The notes beneath the pieces are model-generated. The model worked only from the letters and a program-made list of their open reading frames with translations, did not search any database and was not told the origin of the DNA. This document shows positions 9,174 through 18,017 of a stretch of DNA of 51,025 nt, one piece after another (position 1 is the first letter of the stretch; every line of letters begins with the position of its first letter). Made by a program: the position numbers and the translations under genes. Location: the NCBI GenBank assembly GCA_036821485.1, contig DAISJM010000025.1, forward strand, positions 1 through 51,025, written 5' to 3'. This stretch comes from DAISJM01 sp036821485 (lineage in GTDB: Bacteria > Verrucomicrobiota > Kiritimatiellia > CAIQIC01 > JAGNIJ01).

Positions 9174-9910
9174 TTCCTCGATTCAATCACCTTCACGGTG
9201 GCAAACAGCATCAGCGCCGTCGCGCTGATGCACAGCACGATCGGCCGCGTATCCACCGCCCCGCGAGAGAAATCCAGCATGTGCGAGACCGACGAGAAGT
9301 AGGCCGCGACCGAGCGCAGTCCTTCGCTCCGCGCAAAGAACGTCAGGAACCCGCCGAAAAACGCCATGCAGATGATCGCGAAACTCGTGATCGCCGCCAC
9401 GATCTGGTTGTTCGTCAACGACGAGGCGAAAAGACCGACGGAGATGTAGAACGAACCGAGTAGAAACGCGCCCAGGTATCCACCCGCCATCGGGCCGAGA
9501 TCCACCGGCGCACTCAGCGGACTGAAGGCTTTGAGAATGTACGCGTAGGCAATCGTCGGCAACCACATGACGATGAAAAACCCGAACGCGCCGGCATACT
9601 TCGCCAGCACCACCGCCGTGTCCGTCACCGGCGCCGTCATCAACGACTCGATTGTGCCCGAGCGCTTCTCCTCGGCAAACAATCGCATCGTCAACACCGG
9701 CACCACGATCAGCATCGCAATCCAGAAGAAGAAGGAGCCAAACAACTCCTTCATCACGGTAACACCCGCGGGCCCCTGCGCCATCACGCTCACCAGCATC
9801 CAGAAACTGAACCCCATGATGACGAGAAAGAAGATCGTCATCACGTAGGCAATCGGCGAGAGGAAGTAGGCCTCGAGTTCACGCCGCCAGAGGGTCAGGA
9901 ATGCTCTCAT
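9164..9910 (-). CDS. ABC-2 type permease (GldF-like)
   Basis: A 248-residue membrane permease of the ABC-2 superfamily. It has six hydrophobic segments and the characteristic cytoplasmic loop FAEEKRSGTIESLMTAPVTDTAVVLAKYAG (about residues 80-110), which contacts the ATPase. It should pair with the ATPase whose 3' end it overlaps by 4 bp and with the GldG-like protein downstream to make one exporter-like complex. Family length is normal. The substrate is unknown. Confidence 0.92.
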   Translation of the reverse strand: MRAFLTLWRRELEAYFLSPIAYVMTIFFLVIMGFSFWMLVSVMAQGPAGVTVMKELFGSFFFWIAMLIVVPVLTMRLFAEEKRSGTIESLMTAPVTDTAVVLAKYAGAFGFFIVMWLPTIAYAYILKAFSPLSAPVDLGPMAGGYLGAFLLGSFYISVGLFASSLTNNQIVAAITSFAIICMAFFGGFLTFFARSEGLRSVAAYFSSVSHMLDFSRGAVDTRPIVLCISATALMLFATVKVIESRKWK

Positions 9911-10854
9911 GCCCCCCTCCCTTCAGGATCAGCATGGGTCAGGCTCACGAAGATATCCTCCAGGCTCTTCCGCTCCGCCCTCAGCTCGCGCAGGCCCCAC
10001 CCTGCCCGCGCCACCGCATCAAACAACAGCGGCCGTAACGCGGCTTCCTGCTCGCAGGCAACCACCGCGCGGCACCAGCCCGCCGCTTCGGTCACCGCGA
10101 CCCCCGTGACCCCCGGCAACGCCGCAAGCTTCGCGCGCACGTCCTCCGCCGGACCGCGAATCTCCGCCACCACGTCGCTTCCGCCCTCGCGCAGCCGCTT
10201 CAAATTCTCCGGCGTATCCGACGCGACCACCTTGCCGCGATGGATAATCACCACCCGCCTGCAGGTCATCTCCACTTCCGGCAGAATGTGCGTCGAAAGC
10301 AGCACCGTGTGCCGCTGCGACAAATCCTTGATCAGCTCGCGAACCTGCCGGATCTGGTTCGGGTCCAACCCGATCGTCGGCTCGTCCAAAATCAACAGCT
10401 CGGGATCGTGCACCAGGCTCTCCGCCAAACCGACGCGCTGACGATAGCCCTTGGAAAGCTGGCCGATGATCCGGCGCCCCACTTCGCCCAGCCCGCACAT
10501 CCCCTTCACCTCGTCCACACGCTTCCGCCGGTTCCGCCCGTGAACGCCCTTCAACCGCGCGCGAAAATGAAGGTACTCGTCCACGCGCATCTCGGGATAA
10601 AGCGGCACGTTCTCGGGCAGGTAGCCGATGCGACGGCGCACCTCGATCGAGTCATGGAATACGTCGTACCCGGCAATCGAAGCGCTGCCGCCCGTCGCCG
10701 GCAGATAACCCGCCAGGATCCGCATCGTGGTCGTCTTGCCCGCGCCGTTCGGGCCGAGGAACCCCACGATCTCACCACGGGCAACCTCGAACGACACGCC
10801 GTCCACCGCGACGCAGCCGGCAAAACGTTTCGTGAGTTGTTGAACCTTGATCAT
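9907..10854 (-). CDS. ABC transporter ATP-binding protein (GldA-like)
   Basis: A 315-residue ATPase. The Walker A motif GPNGAGKTTT lies near residues 37-46, the signature LSKGYRQRVGLAESL near 135-150, Walker B LLILDEPTIGLDP near 155-168, and the H-loop STHILPEVE near 190. The C-terminal extension (from about 215) is typical of ATPases paired with ABC-2 permeases. ATG 10854 is preferred over GTG 10863 because GGAG is 8 bp upstream; GTG would overlap the protease stop. It is co-transcribed with the downstream permease, GldG-like and DUF4340 genes. Confidence 0.92.
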   Translation of the reverse strand: MIKVQQLTKRFAGCVAVDGVSFEVARGEIVGFLGPNGAGKTTTMRILAGYLPATGGSASIAGYDVFHDSIEVRRRIGYLPENVPLYPEMRVDEYLHFRARLKGVHGRNRRKRVDEVKGMCGLGEVGRRIIGQLSKGYRQRVGLAESLVHDPELLILDEPTIGLDPNQIRQVRELIKDLSQRHTVLLSTHILPEVEMTCRRVVIIHRGKVVASDTPENLKRLREGGSDVVAEIRGPAEDVRAKLAALPGVTGVAVTEAAGWCRAVVACEQEAALRPLLFDAVARAGWGLRELRAERKSLEDIFVSLTHADPEGRGA

Positions 10855-10859
10855 ACCCG

Positions 10860-12218
10860 TCACTCCACCGTCAACTGTACGACGAAGCTCTGCGCCAGCA
10901 GGGAGGCGCCGCTGTCGTCGATGCTCAGAAGACTCAGCGCCACCACGTCGCCCGGTCGCACATGCTCAAGCGCAAGACCGACATCATCCAGTGAGCCAAT
11001 ATCTGTTTCATTGATGCGGGTCACCAGCAGTCCGGCCTTCAACCCGGCGTTGGCCCCCACGCTGCCCTTGACCACCTCGGTGATCGGCAGGCCCTCATTC
11101 AGACTGGTGCGAATGCGTTTCCCGAGATCGTCACGATCACCGAACTTCAGGCCCAGCAGTTTTTCGGCCAGCAGCTTGCCGGACGGTTCCGGTACAGCGA
11201 TCATCTCGACCTCCACCGTCCGCGACTTGCCCTCACGTTCCAGCGCCAACGTAAACCGGTCCCCCGTCACATAACTCAACAACTCGCGATGGAATCCCAG
11301 CAAGTCTTTCACTTCGCGGTCACCCACGCAGTGGATGATGTCGCCCACCCGCACGTCCGCCTTCACCGCCGGGTCCACCTCGGCCACCCTCACCACCCCG
11401 TTGGTCTCCTCTGCCTCAAACCCTGGCCATGTCTTCGTCAGATGCTTGGGCGACATCCAACGCGCCAGCAACGGCTCGGCCCTCGTCACCGGCACCGCAA
11501 AGCCGATGTTCTGCGCCTGCCGATAAATCGCCACGTTGATGCCGATGACTTCGCCATCGATGTTCAGCAACGGACCGCCCGAACTCCCCGGATTCACCGC
11601 CGCGTCCGTCTGCAGGATGTCCCGATACAACACCTGCCCGCCGTACCGCGCTTCCCGGTTCTTCGATGACAGCACACCCACCGTCACCGTCTGCGCCAGT
11701 CCAAACGGGCTGCCAAGCACAATCACCGTCTCTCCCAACATCAAATCGTCGCCCCCGGCAAAATTGACCGAGGCCAGCGGCTTGTCAGCTTCAATCTTCA
11801 GCAGGGCCAGATCGCTCCGCTCATCGCCCGCGATGAACGTTGCGTCATAAGTCGTGTCATCAGAAAGTGTTACGCGTATTTTTGATGCGCGCTCAATAAC
11901 GTGATAGTTGCTGAGGATGTATCCGCGCGGATCGATGATCATGCCCGAACCAAGCGAATGGGCCACCCGGTAGCCCGGCGAGGCTGCATCGCCGAAAAAT
12001 TCCCGGAAGAACTCGTCAAAAAGATCCCCGCGAAACCGCCGGGCGGGATCGCTGTAGCGAACCTTCACCAGCTTCTCTGTACCAATGTTCACCACGGCCG
12101 GGAGAGCCTTCTCCACTGCCGCAACCACCGGGGTGCGCCGATTGGGGGAACCCATCACGGGCAGCACCACGTAGCAGGCCACGGCCAACGCCATTCCGAT
12201 CTTTGCTGCTGTTTTCAT
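10860..12218 (-). CDS. Trypsin-like serine protease with two PDZ domains (HtrA/DegP family)
   Basis: A periplasmic S1C protease/chaperone of about 452 residues. A signal peptide (AAKIGMALAVACYVVLPVMG) is followed by the protease domain with the complete triad: His106 in SNYHVIE, Asp136 in RSDLALLKI, and Ser213 in NPGSSGGP. A first PDZ domain (about 265-350, around VRVGDIIHCVGDREV) and a second (about 370-450, around VGANAGLKAGLLVTRIN) follow. ATG 12218 gives a clean signal peptide; a GTG six codons upstream is also open. No strong Shine-Dalgarno is seen. It heads the leftward ABC operon, overlapping or abutting the ATPase gene, which suggests envelope quality control coupled to that transporter. 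Confidence 0.93.
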   Translation of the reverse strand: MKTAAKIGMALAVACYVVLPVMGSPNRRTPVVAAVEKALPAVVNIGTEKLVKVRYSDPARRFRGDLFDEFFREFFGDAASPGYRVAHSLGSGMIIDPRGYILSNYHVIERASKIRVTLSDDTTYDATFIAGDERSDLALLKIEADKPLASVNFAGGDDLMLGETVIVLGSPFGLAQTVTVGVLSSKNREARYGGQVLYRDILQTDAAVNPGSSGGPLLNIDGEVIGINVAIYRQAQNIGFAVPVTRAEPLLARWMSPKHLTKTWPGFEAEETNGVVRVAEVDPAVKADVRVGDIIHCVGDREVKDLLGFHRELLSYVTGDRFTLALEREGKSRTVEVEMIAVPEPSGKLLAEKLLGLKFGDRDDLGKRIRTSLNEGLPITEVVKGSVGANAGLKAGLLVTRINETDIGSLDDVGLALEHVRPGDVVALSLLSIDDSGASLLAQSFVVQLTVE

Positions 12219-12248
12219 TTTGACGTCCAAGCCCACAAACCGTTCAAT

Positions 12249-12268
12249 GGCCGCTCGCAGGAGCGGCC
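12249..12268. repeat. Perfect 8-bp hairpin in divergent promoter region
   Basis: GGCCGCTC, a 4-base loop, then GAGCGGCC, within the 130-bp gap between the divergent protease and DUF2851 genes. It could be a 5'-UTR hairpin or a regulator site for the leftward protease. The role is not known. Confidence 0.4.
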
Positions 12269-12348
12269 TGGGACAATTTGGCTATTATCTGCCTGGCACG
12301 GGCATAGTCAAGCGACCCCACCGGGTGGTTTCGGCGATCAGGGAGGTC

Positions 12349-13836
12349 ATGGTGGCAGGTTCTGTATCTCTATTTGCGAGGGATTTCTTTCCGCGCGCGG
12401 AGTTCTACACCGGGCGCGCCCGATCTCCCGGCCGGGTCCGCGAGGACGGCCTCCCCGCCCGCCCCATTCCCTGCTCTGAACGGCAGCTTCAATGCGTCTG
12501 GTTCGATCCGCGCTTCCGCCCCTCGCTACTCAAGTCATCGCAGGGCGAAATGGTGGAGGTCGAGGACCCCGGCATCTGGAACCTCGAGGCCGGCCCTGAC
12601 TTCCTCGGCGCCGCGCTTCGCATCGGCGCCGGCCGCCGCCGCGTCACCGGCGATATCGAGGTCCACCTCTCGCCCGCCGATTGGAACCACCATCGGCACG
12701 CCGCCGACCCGCGCTATCGCCGCGTGCGCGCCCATGTGACCTACTCGCCGGGCGAACTGCCGACTGATGCGCTGCCCAAGGGCTGTGTCCAACTCTCGCT
12801 CCGTGAATTGCTCGCGGCTAACCCCGCGTTCTCGTTCGAACACATCGACGCCGCGGCGTATCCCTTCGCGTCCCGGCCCGCACCTACTCCCTGCTCGGCC
12901 CTCCTTGCTTCGTGGTCACCTCAGGAACGCATTGCTCTCCTCAATGCCGCGGGCGAGGAGCGCCTGCGCCGGAAGGCGGAACGCATCGCCGTCGCGATTC
13001 GCGACAAGGGCGCCGACCAAACCGTGTACGAGGAAACACTCACCGCTCTCGGCTACAAGAACAACAAGGCGCCGTGTCGCCGTCTCGCGCAGCAGTTGCC
13101 GCTGGCCAGGCTGCGCAGCGAAGCCCGCGGCTGCCCCAATGCTGCCTATGCACTGCTCATGGGCGTCGCCGGCCTGCTGCCCACGCGACTCAGCTCGCGA
13201 TGGGATGAGGAAACCCGCTCCTTCGTGCGCTCGCTGTGGGACGTCTGGTGGCGATGTCGCGATCAGTGGGAAGGCCGCTGCCTCTCCGCCGACGAATGGC
13301 ATCTCGGCGGCCGACCGGCCAACCGCCCCGCGCGCCGCCTCATGGCCGCCGCGTGCTGGTTCGCCTCGCCGCGCCCCATGCTCGAACGCTGGGCCAGTCT
13401 CGCGCGCGGCCAGCGCCGAAGCCTGCTCCGCGAGGCGTGCGATTGGCTCGGCGGTTCGACCGGCACCTACTGGGATCGCCGACTCACGCTTTCCTCGCCG
13501 CCGCAGCGTAAACCCATCGCGCTCGTCGGCAAGGACCGCGTTTCATCGCTCCTGCTCAACGTACTCATCCCGTTTCTCGCCGCCACCGGCGAGGGCGCCG
13601 CCTTCCGCGCCGGCCTGCTCGACCTGTTGCCGCCGGAGCAGGACAACACGCTCGTGCGCCAAACCGCCTTCAGCCTCTTCGGCCAGGACCACGCCCCCTC
13701 GCTCTACCGCCACGGCTTGCGCCAGCAGGGCCTGATCCAGGTCTTCCAGGATTACTGCCTCAACGATCGCTCGCGTTGCGCCTCCTGCACCCTGCCCGGC
13801 CTCCTCGAGAACTACAGGGGAAAGATGCCGTCATGA
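12349..13836 (+). CDS. DUF2851 family protein
   Basis: A protein of about 495 residues matching the DUF2851 family, common in Bacteroidetes and PVC bacteria and of unknown function. Recognisable stretches are the N-terminal WFDPRFRPSLLKSSQGEMVEVEDPGIWNLEAGPDF, the GDIEVHLSPADWNHHRH segment, and the C-terminal YCLNDRSRCASCTLPG cysteine cluster, which may bind metal. GGGAGG lies at 12341-12346. ATG 12349 is very close to it and GTG 12352 is better spaced, so the start may be either. The stop overlaps the next gene's start (ATGA). Opposite-strand and shifted-frame ORFs here are GC-rich shadows. Confidence 0.83.
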   Translation: MVAGSVSLFARDFFPRAEFYTGRARSPGRVREDGLPARPIPCSERQLQCVWFDPRFRPSLLKSSQGEMVEVEDPGIWNLEAGPDFLGAALRIGAGRRRVTGDIEVHLSPADWNHHRHAADPRYRRVRAHVTYSPGELPTDALPKGCVQLSLRELLAANPAFSFEHIDAAAYPFASRPAPTPCSALLASWSPQERIALLNAAGEERLRRKAERIAVAIRDKGADQTVYEETLTALGYKNNKAPCRRLAQQLPLARLRSEARGCPNAAYALLMGVAGLLPTRLSSRWDEETRSFVRSLWDVWWRCRDQWEGRCLSADEWHLGGRPANRPARRLMAAACWFASPRPMLERWASLARGQRRSLLREACDWLGGSTGTYWDRRLTLSSPPQRKPIALVGKDRVSSLLLNVLIPFLAATGEGAAFRAGLLDLLPPEQDNTLVRQTAFSLFGQDHAPSLYRHGLRQQGLIQVFQDYCLNDRSRCASCTLPGLLENYRGKMPS

Positions 13837-15032
13837 GACGCGCGCTCGGCAGGATTGTCCTGTCTGTGATCGCCCTGGCCGCCGCGGTCGCCGCCGCCGA
13901 AGTCTTTCTCCAACTCTACCGCCCCATCCGAATCCACCGCATCACAAGCGAACTCTACCAGGCATGCGAGGATCCGGTCCTTCTGTATGAACCCAAGGCG
14001 TTGATTTACGATCAGAACAGCGACACGCTCCGAGGTCGCGAGGTCGGGGTGGACAAACCGCCCAGCGTGTATCGCATCGTCATCGCCGGCGATTCGCTCG
14101 TCTACGGCGTCAACGTGGACGGCGACAAAACCTACAGCGCTCGGCTGGAGCAGATGCTCAATGACCATGCCGCACCCGGCCGGCGCTTCGAAGTGCTCAA
14201 CCTCGGGTGCTCCGGCTATCGCATCGCGCAGGTTGTCGCGCGCATCAAGAAACGCGGTCTGAAATACAACCCCGATCTGATCATCTACGGCTACTGGCTC
14301 GACGATGTGGTGGACAGCAACGACGATACGCAACAGCAACTGATCGCCGAAGTCCGCGCCGCACAGCAGGACTCCCGCGGCCTGCTGTTCAACTCTCCGG
14401 AAATGCGCGGCTGGTGGCGCGGCCTCATGTTGCGGACGCAGATCGCACGGCGTATCATCGCCATGTCGCGCGCGAGGAAACGCCGCGCCACACCCCAGCC
14501 AGTGACAACACGGCCCGCCATGAACGCGGACCTTGGGGACAGCGTCGCCCACATCTACCAGACCTTCTGCAGCAACGTCGCCGACGGCACCTTCGCGGAT
14601 TTGAAGGGCGCGGTGAACAATCGCTCCTTTGAACCCTATTACCTGTGTTATACGCGGTATGACGATTTTGTGGCGTGGAACCGCGCCCTGCACGAACTGC
14701 GCACTCTCGCCGACGAGGCTGGCTCCAAGTTGCTGCTCAGCATGACGCCGGTGATCTACGATGCGCCCGAGGGGCACTACGCATGGACCGGCGTGCATGA
14801 TCTCGTGCGCAACATCGCCGAGGTCTACGACATTCCCGTATTCGACGAGGTGCGGAAGACCTTCGCGCGTTACCCCGCTGCGGAAACCGGACTGGGCGAT
14901 ACCGAACATCCCAACGCCTTCGGTCACGAGTTGATTGCCGGGGCCTTGTTCGGGTATCTTTCCAACCATCAGGCCGAATACGGCGTCACGCTCAGACAAG
15001 AGAACATAAACCCGGAAAAAGGTGGCCCATGA
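13833..15032 (+). CDS. SGNH/GDSL-type hydrolase, membrane-anchored or secreted
   Basis: A 399-residue protein with an N-terminal hydrophobic segment (IVLSVIALAAAVAAAEVFLQL) and an SGNH-hydrolase fold. Block I is IAGDSLVYG with the catalytic serine near residue 94, block II has NLGCSGY, and block V is GDTEHPNAFGH with the Asp-x-x-His pair near the C-terminus. Such enzymes are esterases or acyltransferase-like proteins acting on envelope polysaccharides or lipids; the substrate is not apparent. Both ends use 4-bp ATGA overlaps, with DUF2851 upstream and the outer-membrane protein downstream, so the three genes form one translationally coupled operon. Confidence 0.82.
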   Translation: MRRALGRIVLSVIALAAAVAAAEVFLQLYRPIRIHRITSELYQACEDPVLLYEPKALIYDQNSDTLRGREVGVDKPPSVYRIVIAGDSLVYGVNVDGDKTYSARLEQMLNDHAAPGRRFEVLNLGCSGYRIAQVVARIKKRGLKYNPDLIIYGYWLDDVVDSNDDTQQQLIAEVRAAQQDSRGLLFNSPEMRGWWRGLMLRTQIARRIIAMSRARKRRATPQPVTTRPAMNADLGDSVAHIYQTFCSNVADGTFADLKGAVNNRSFEPYYLCYTRYDDFVAWNRALHELRTLADEAGSKLLLSMTPVIYDAPEGHYAWTGVHDLVRNIAEVYDIPVFDEVRKTFARYPAAETGLGDTEHPNAFGHELIAGALFGYLSNHQAEYGVTLRQENINPEKGGP

Positions 15033-15688
15033 AGAAACTGCTGCTCGTCACACTCTGCGCGCTTCTTGCATCCCTGCCCCTCACTGCCTCCGCCCAGGGC
15101 GTCGCACTCGGCGCAAAGATCGGCACCCTCGGCCCCGGCCTCGATCTGACCGTCTCGCTGGTCGATCGCCTGAACCTGCGCGTCAACGGCAACTACCTCA
15201 AGCTCAGCGGCAACACCACGCAGGATGACATCGACTATGACGCCGACCTCACCCTCGGCTCCGTGCTCGCCATGCTCGACTGGCACCCCTTCGGCAACAA
15301 CTTCCGCATTTCCGCCGGTGGTGTCTACAACGGCAATGAACTGGGTCTGGAGGCCACGCCGACCGATTCGGTCAACATCGGCGGCACGGACTACACTCCC
15401 GCCCAGATCGGCACGCTGACCGGCGACGCCACGTTCGGACAGTTCGGTCCCTACATCGGCATCGGCTTCGGCAACGCGGTGAAGGAAGATATGGCGCTCA
15501 CGTTCGTGTTCGACCTCGGCGTCATCTACACAGGCTCGCCGAAAATCGATCTGCAGGCCACCGGCCCGATCGCCAGCCTCCCGTCCTTCCAGGCAGACCT
15601 CGAGGACGAGGAACAGCAGGTCGAGGACGACATCAGCGCGTTCAAGCTCTACCCCGTGCTGGCCTTCGGCATCGCCTACCACTTCTAG
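15029..15688 (+). CDS. Outer-membrane beta-barrel-like protein
   Basis: A 219-residue exported protein with signal peptide MKKLLLVTLCALLASLPLTASA (cleavage after ASA). The body shows alternating hydrophobic/polar strands (LGAKIGTLGPGLDLTVSLV, LRVNGNYLKL, FGPYIGIGFGNA, LTFVFDLGVIYTG), aromatic residues at strand ends and a C-terminal phenylalanine (IAYHF), the usual signal for outer-membrane insertion. It resembles small OmpW/OmpX-type barrels in size, but I cannot assign a family. AAGGTG lies before the start. It ends the DUF2851-SGNH operon, followed by a strong hairpin. Confidence 0.75.
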   Translation: MKKLLLVTLCALLASLPLTASAQGVALGAKIGTLGPGLDLTVSLVDRLNLRVNGNYLKLSGNTTQDDIDYDADLTLGSVLAMLDWHPFGNNFRISAGGVYNGNELGLEATPTDSVNIGGTDYTPAQIGTLTGDATFGQFGPYIGIGFGNAVKEDMALTFVFDLGVIYTGSPKIDLQATGPIASLPSFQADLEDEEQQVEDDISAFKLYPVLAFGIAYHF

Positions 15689-15690
15689 GA

Positions 15691-15730
15691 CGCTTAATGC
15701 ATGAGCGAGAAATCGCTCATGCAATAAGCG
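15691..15730. terminator. 18-bp stem with GAAA tetraloop, convergent terminator
   Basis: Eighteen base pairs with a single mismatch flank a GAAA (GNRA-type) tetraloop. It sits 3 bp after the stop of the outer-membrane protein gene and faces the convergent zinc-ribbon gene. No T-run follows. Two further hairpins come directly after it (15760-15782, 9-bp stem; 15798-15818, 8-bp stem), so the 155-bp gap is almost entirely structured. Confidence 0.65.
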
Positions 15731-15844
15731 CCTTGGCCTTCCGGGGTACGCCTGAGGTTCCCCGTGGCCTCGTGCCACGGGGGCCGGAATTCTGCCTCCT
15801 GCCGGTCGAGCCGGCAGGGAGGCCGGAGGTTGTCTACGAGCCGC

Positions 15845-16249
15845 TCACAGGATGGGTTTCTTCGGGGCGGCGGCGGGCGGTGGCGCTTCGGGTTCCTTGC
15901 GGCGCACAAATCGATTGCACGTGTCCGTGGCTTCCACTTCCTTCTTGTGCATCGAGCACCACTGCTTGAAGGGGTTGACGATGTAGCTCGCGCAGTGGCG
16001 GCAAAGCTTGTCGGCTTCGTTCTCCTCGAATACGTCCACTTTCTTCGAGCGATCGGCCTCCGTGAAAACTTTCACGGCTTTGCGCCCCTTGAACGGCACC
16101 TGGTCTTCGGTGAGATATTCGTGACCGCATGAGCCGCAGATCAGCGACTCGCCGATCTTGGTGAATCCATCGTACTTCGGCTTGCGCACCAGCAACGTAT
16201 CCTTGCCGCAGATCGCGCAGATGATTTCAACAGGTTTTATTTCGCCCAT
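15845..16249 (-). CDS. Small zinc-ribbon protein of unknown function
   Basis: A 134-residue soluble protein with two treble-clef or zinc-ribbon-like clusters. The N-terminal one has CAICGKD and CGSCGHE (about residues 11-46); the second has CRHCASY followed by C and C in WCSMHKKEVEATDTC. A Pro/Ala-rich tail ends the protein. ATG 16249 is chosen because GAGGTG lies 3 bp upstream; the long in-frame extension beyond it is antisense to the phosphatase gene. I do not recognise the family. It could bind nucleic acid or protein. It lies convergent to the outer-membrane gene and divergent from the phosphatase gene. Confidence 0.7.
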   Translation of the reverse strand: MGEIKPVEIICAICGKDTLLVRKPKYDGFTKIGESLICGSCGHEYLTEDQVPFKGRKAVKVFTEADRSKKVDVFEENEADKLCRHCASYIVNPFKQWCSMHKKEVEATDTCNRFVRRKEPEAPPPAAAPKKPIL

Positions 16250-16311
16250 GTTCACCTCGCTGCCAGTCGATGCTGACGCCATCTTATCTTCACCCAACGC
16301 TCCCGCGCAAA

Positions 16312-16346
16312 GCAAAATCCGCCGTCTTGCGCCCGGCGGATTTTGC
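16312..16346 (+). terminator. 13-bp intrinsic-terminator-like hairpin in a divergent region
   Basis: A perfect stem GCAAAATCCGCCG / CGGCGGATTTTGC with a 9-base loop, followed on the plus strand by TTTTGC. It lies upstream of the phosphatase start (16410) and upstream of the zinc-ribbon start (16249), where no gene ends. It could attenuate the rightward transcript or stop antisense transcription into it. Confidence 0.6.
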
Positions 16347-16409
16347 TTTTGCTGTGTACACTTGGGGCCGCATCCCGGTATGTTCTCCCGTGGAGGCGCG
16401 AGAACAAAC

Positions 16410-17975
16410 ATGCAAACGGGGGTCCCCCTGTTCACGGGTATCACGAGGGGGCGGTGGACGGGCATCATACTCGTCTCGCTGGTCATCCTCATTCTCTTCG
16501 TTTTCCTCTACGCCAACGCGCGCCGCTCCGTCATCAACGAGATCCGCCACCAGGCCATGGGCGTCGCCGTCGCCGTCGCCGCTGCAATCCCGGCCGAGGA
16601 GATCGACCCGATCCGCGTACCCAGCGATGAAAACCTGCCCGAGTATCAACGCATCCAGAAATTCCTCAGTCGCGTTGAGGTCTCCAATCCCGACATCCGT
16701 TACGTCTACACCATGCGCCAATCCCTCGCGGATGGCGCCAAGCCCAGCGATTACGAGTTTGTCGTGGATGCCGCCCCGCGCGATATCAACGGCAACGGCA
16801 TGCTGGATCGGGCCGAGCGCTCCGAGCCCGTCGGTCGTGCATACGACGCCGCGGATCTCCCCGAGATGGTAGCCGCCTGGTATAACCCCAGCGCCGACCC
16901 CTCCGTCTCGCCCGATCCGCCCTACCCCGACCTGCTCTCGGGCTACGCGCCGATCAAGAACGCCCTCGGCCAGACCGTCGCCATCGTCGGCGTCGATATC
17001 ACCGCCGCCACCGTGCGCGTCAAACTGTTTGCGCTGCGCGGCGTGATCATCCTCGTGTGGTTCGTCCTCACGCTCCTCGTCATGCTCGTCGTCCAGCTCT
17101 ACTACCAGCAGCAGGAGGCGCTCGACCGCAACCGCGCGCTGAGCAGCGAACTGGCCAGCCGCAACGAAATGCTGCACGCCGCCAACATCCAGCTCTCCCA
17201 CAACAACGAGCAGTTCAAGCAGGAGCTCAAGCTCGCGCAGTCCGTCCAGCTCGGCTTCCTCCCAAAGAAATTCCCGCGGCAGGACAAGATCCTCTTCGAC
17301 AAGTACTACCTGACGTGCGAAATGCTCGGCGGCGACCTGTTCGATGTGTTCACGCTGGATGACGATCACGTCGGCATGTATGTCGCCGATGTCGCCGGCC
17401 ATGGCGCCAGCGCCGCCCTCGTCTCAGGCCTGCTGAAGATGGCCGTCAATTCCGTGCGCGAATACCACAGTGTCAGCACCAGCTTCCTCCAGGCCAGCCT
17501 GCTGCAGCCCGAGATGGTCCTCGCCCAGCTCAACGACATGCTGATCAAGGAAATCCCGGACTACGAATTCATCACCATGGTCTACGCCGTTCTGACCCTC
17601 CCCACCTACCGCTTCACCGTCGCCAGCGCCGGCCACCTCTCGCCACTGCAGTTCCAATCCCGCACCGGCGAAGTGCTCAACTGGAATCTGCCGACGGGTC
17701 CCGCGCTCGGCCTCATGGCGGGAAGCATCTATCCCGTGATCGAAAGACCCGTGATGGGCGGCGACAAGATTCTCTTCTACACCGACGGGCTGACCGAGGC
17801 CATGAATGCGCAGAACGAACAGTTCACCGAGGAACGCCTCGTGCAGATCTTCAAGAAGTGCGGGCCGGGAACACCATCCGACATCACCCAGGCCCTCGTC
17901 GGCGCCATCCAGAAACATCGTGGCGAACACATCGTCACAGACGACTTCTCCATCCTCGTCGCCGAGATCCGATGA
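16410..17975 (+). CDS. Membrane SpoIIE-type serine phosphatase (partner-switching sensor)
   Basis: A protein of about 521 residues. TM1 (about 18-36, IILVSLVILILFVFLYA) precedes an extracytoplasmic sensor-like region (about 37-205), TM2 (VIILVWFVLTLLVMLVVQLYY), a coiled-coil linker and a C-terminal PP2C/SpoIIE phosphatase domain. The domain has the metal-binding GGDLFDVF, VADVAGHGASAAL, GHLSPL and FYTDGLTEAMN. Such enzymes dephosphorylate a STAS-domain antagonist in response to an extracytoplasmic cue. The start is set at ATG 16410, just before TM1; longer in-frame extensions would be antisense to the neighbouring gene. Its likely partners, the STAS and kinase genes, lie 1.7 kb downstream on the same strand beyond a DUF362 gene. 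Confidence 0.88.
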   Translation: MQTGVPLFTGITRGRWTGIILVSLVILILFVFLYANARRSVINEIRHQAMGVAVAVAAAIPAEEIDPIRVPSDENLPEYQRIQKFLSRVEVSNPDIRYVYTMRQSLADGAKPSDYEFVVDAAPRDINGNGMLDRAERSEPVGRAYDAADLPEMVAAWYNPSADPSVSPDPPYPDLLSGYAPIKNALGQTVAIVGVDITAATVRVKLFALRGVIILVWFVLTLLVMLVVQLYYQQQEALDRNRALSSELASRNEMLHAANIQLSHNNEQFKQELKLAQSVQLGFLPKKFPRQDKILFDKYYLTCEMLGGDLFDVFTLDDDHVGMYVADVAGHGASAALVSGLLKMAVNSVREYHSVSTSFLQASLLQPEMVLAQLNDMLIKEIPDYEFITMVYAVLTLPTYRFTVASAGHLSPLQFQSRTGEVLNWNLPTGPALGLMAGSIYPVIERPVMGGDKILFYTDGLTEAMNAQNEQFTEERLVQIFKKCGPGTPSDITQALVGAIQKHRGEHIVTDDFSILVAEIR

Positions 17976-17980
17976 GTCTT

Positions 17981-18007
17981 GGTAGGGCGAAGCCTCCGGC
18001 TGAGCCG
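17981..18007. repeat. Copy of the GGTAGGGCGA intergenic repeat
   Basis: GGTAGGGCGAAGCCTCCGGC plus GAGCCG, matching the left arm of the 725-790 hairpin and the copy at 25889-25915. It directly follows the phosphatase stop. Confidence 0.6.
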
Positions 18008-18017
18008 TCTTCCGTTC

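Noticed and set aside
16158..16409. N-terminal extension of the phosphatase
   Set aside because: It would be antisense to the zinc-ribbon gene and run through the 13-bp terminator-like hairpin; the membrane helix starts just after 16410.
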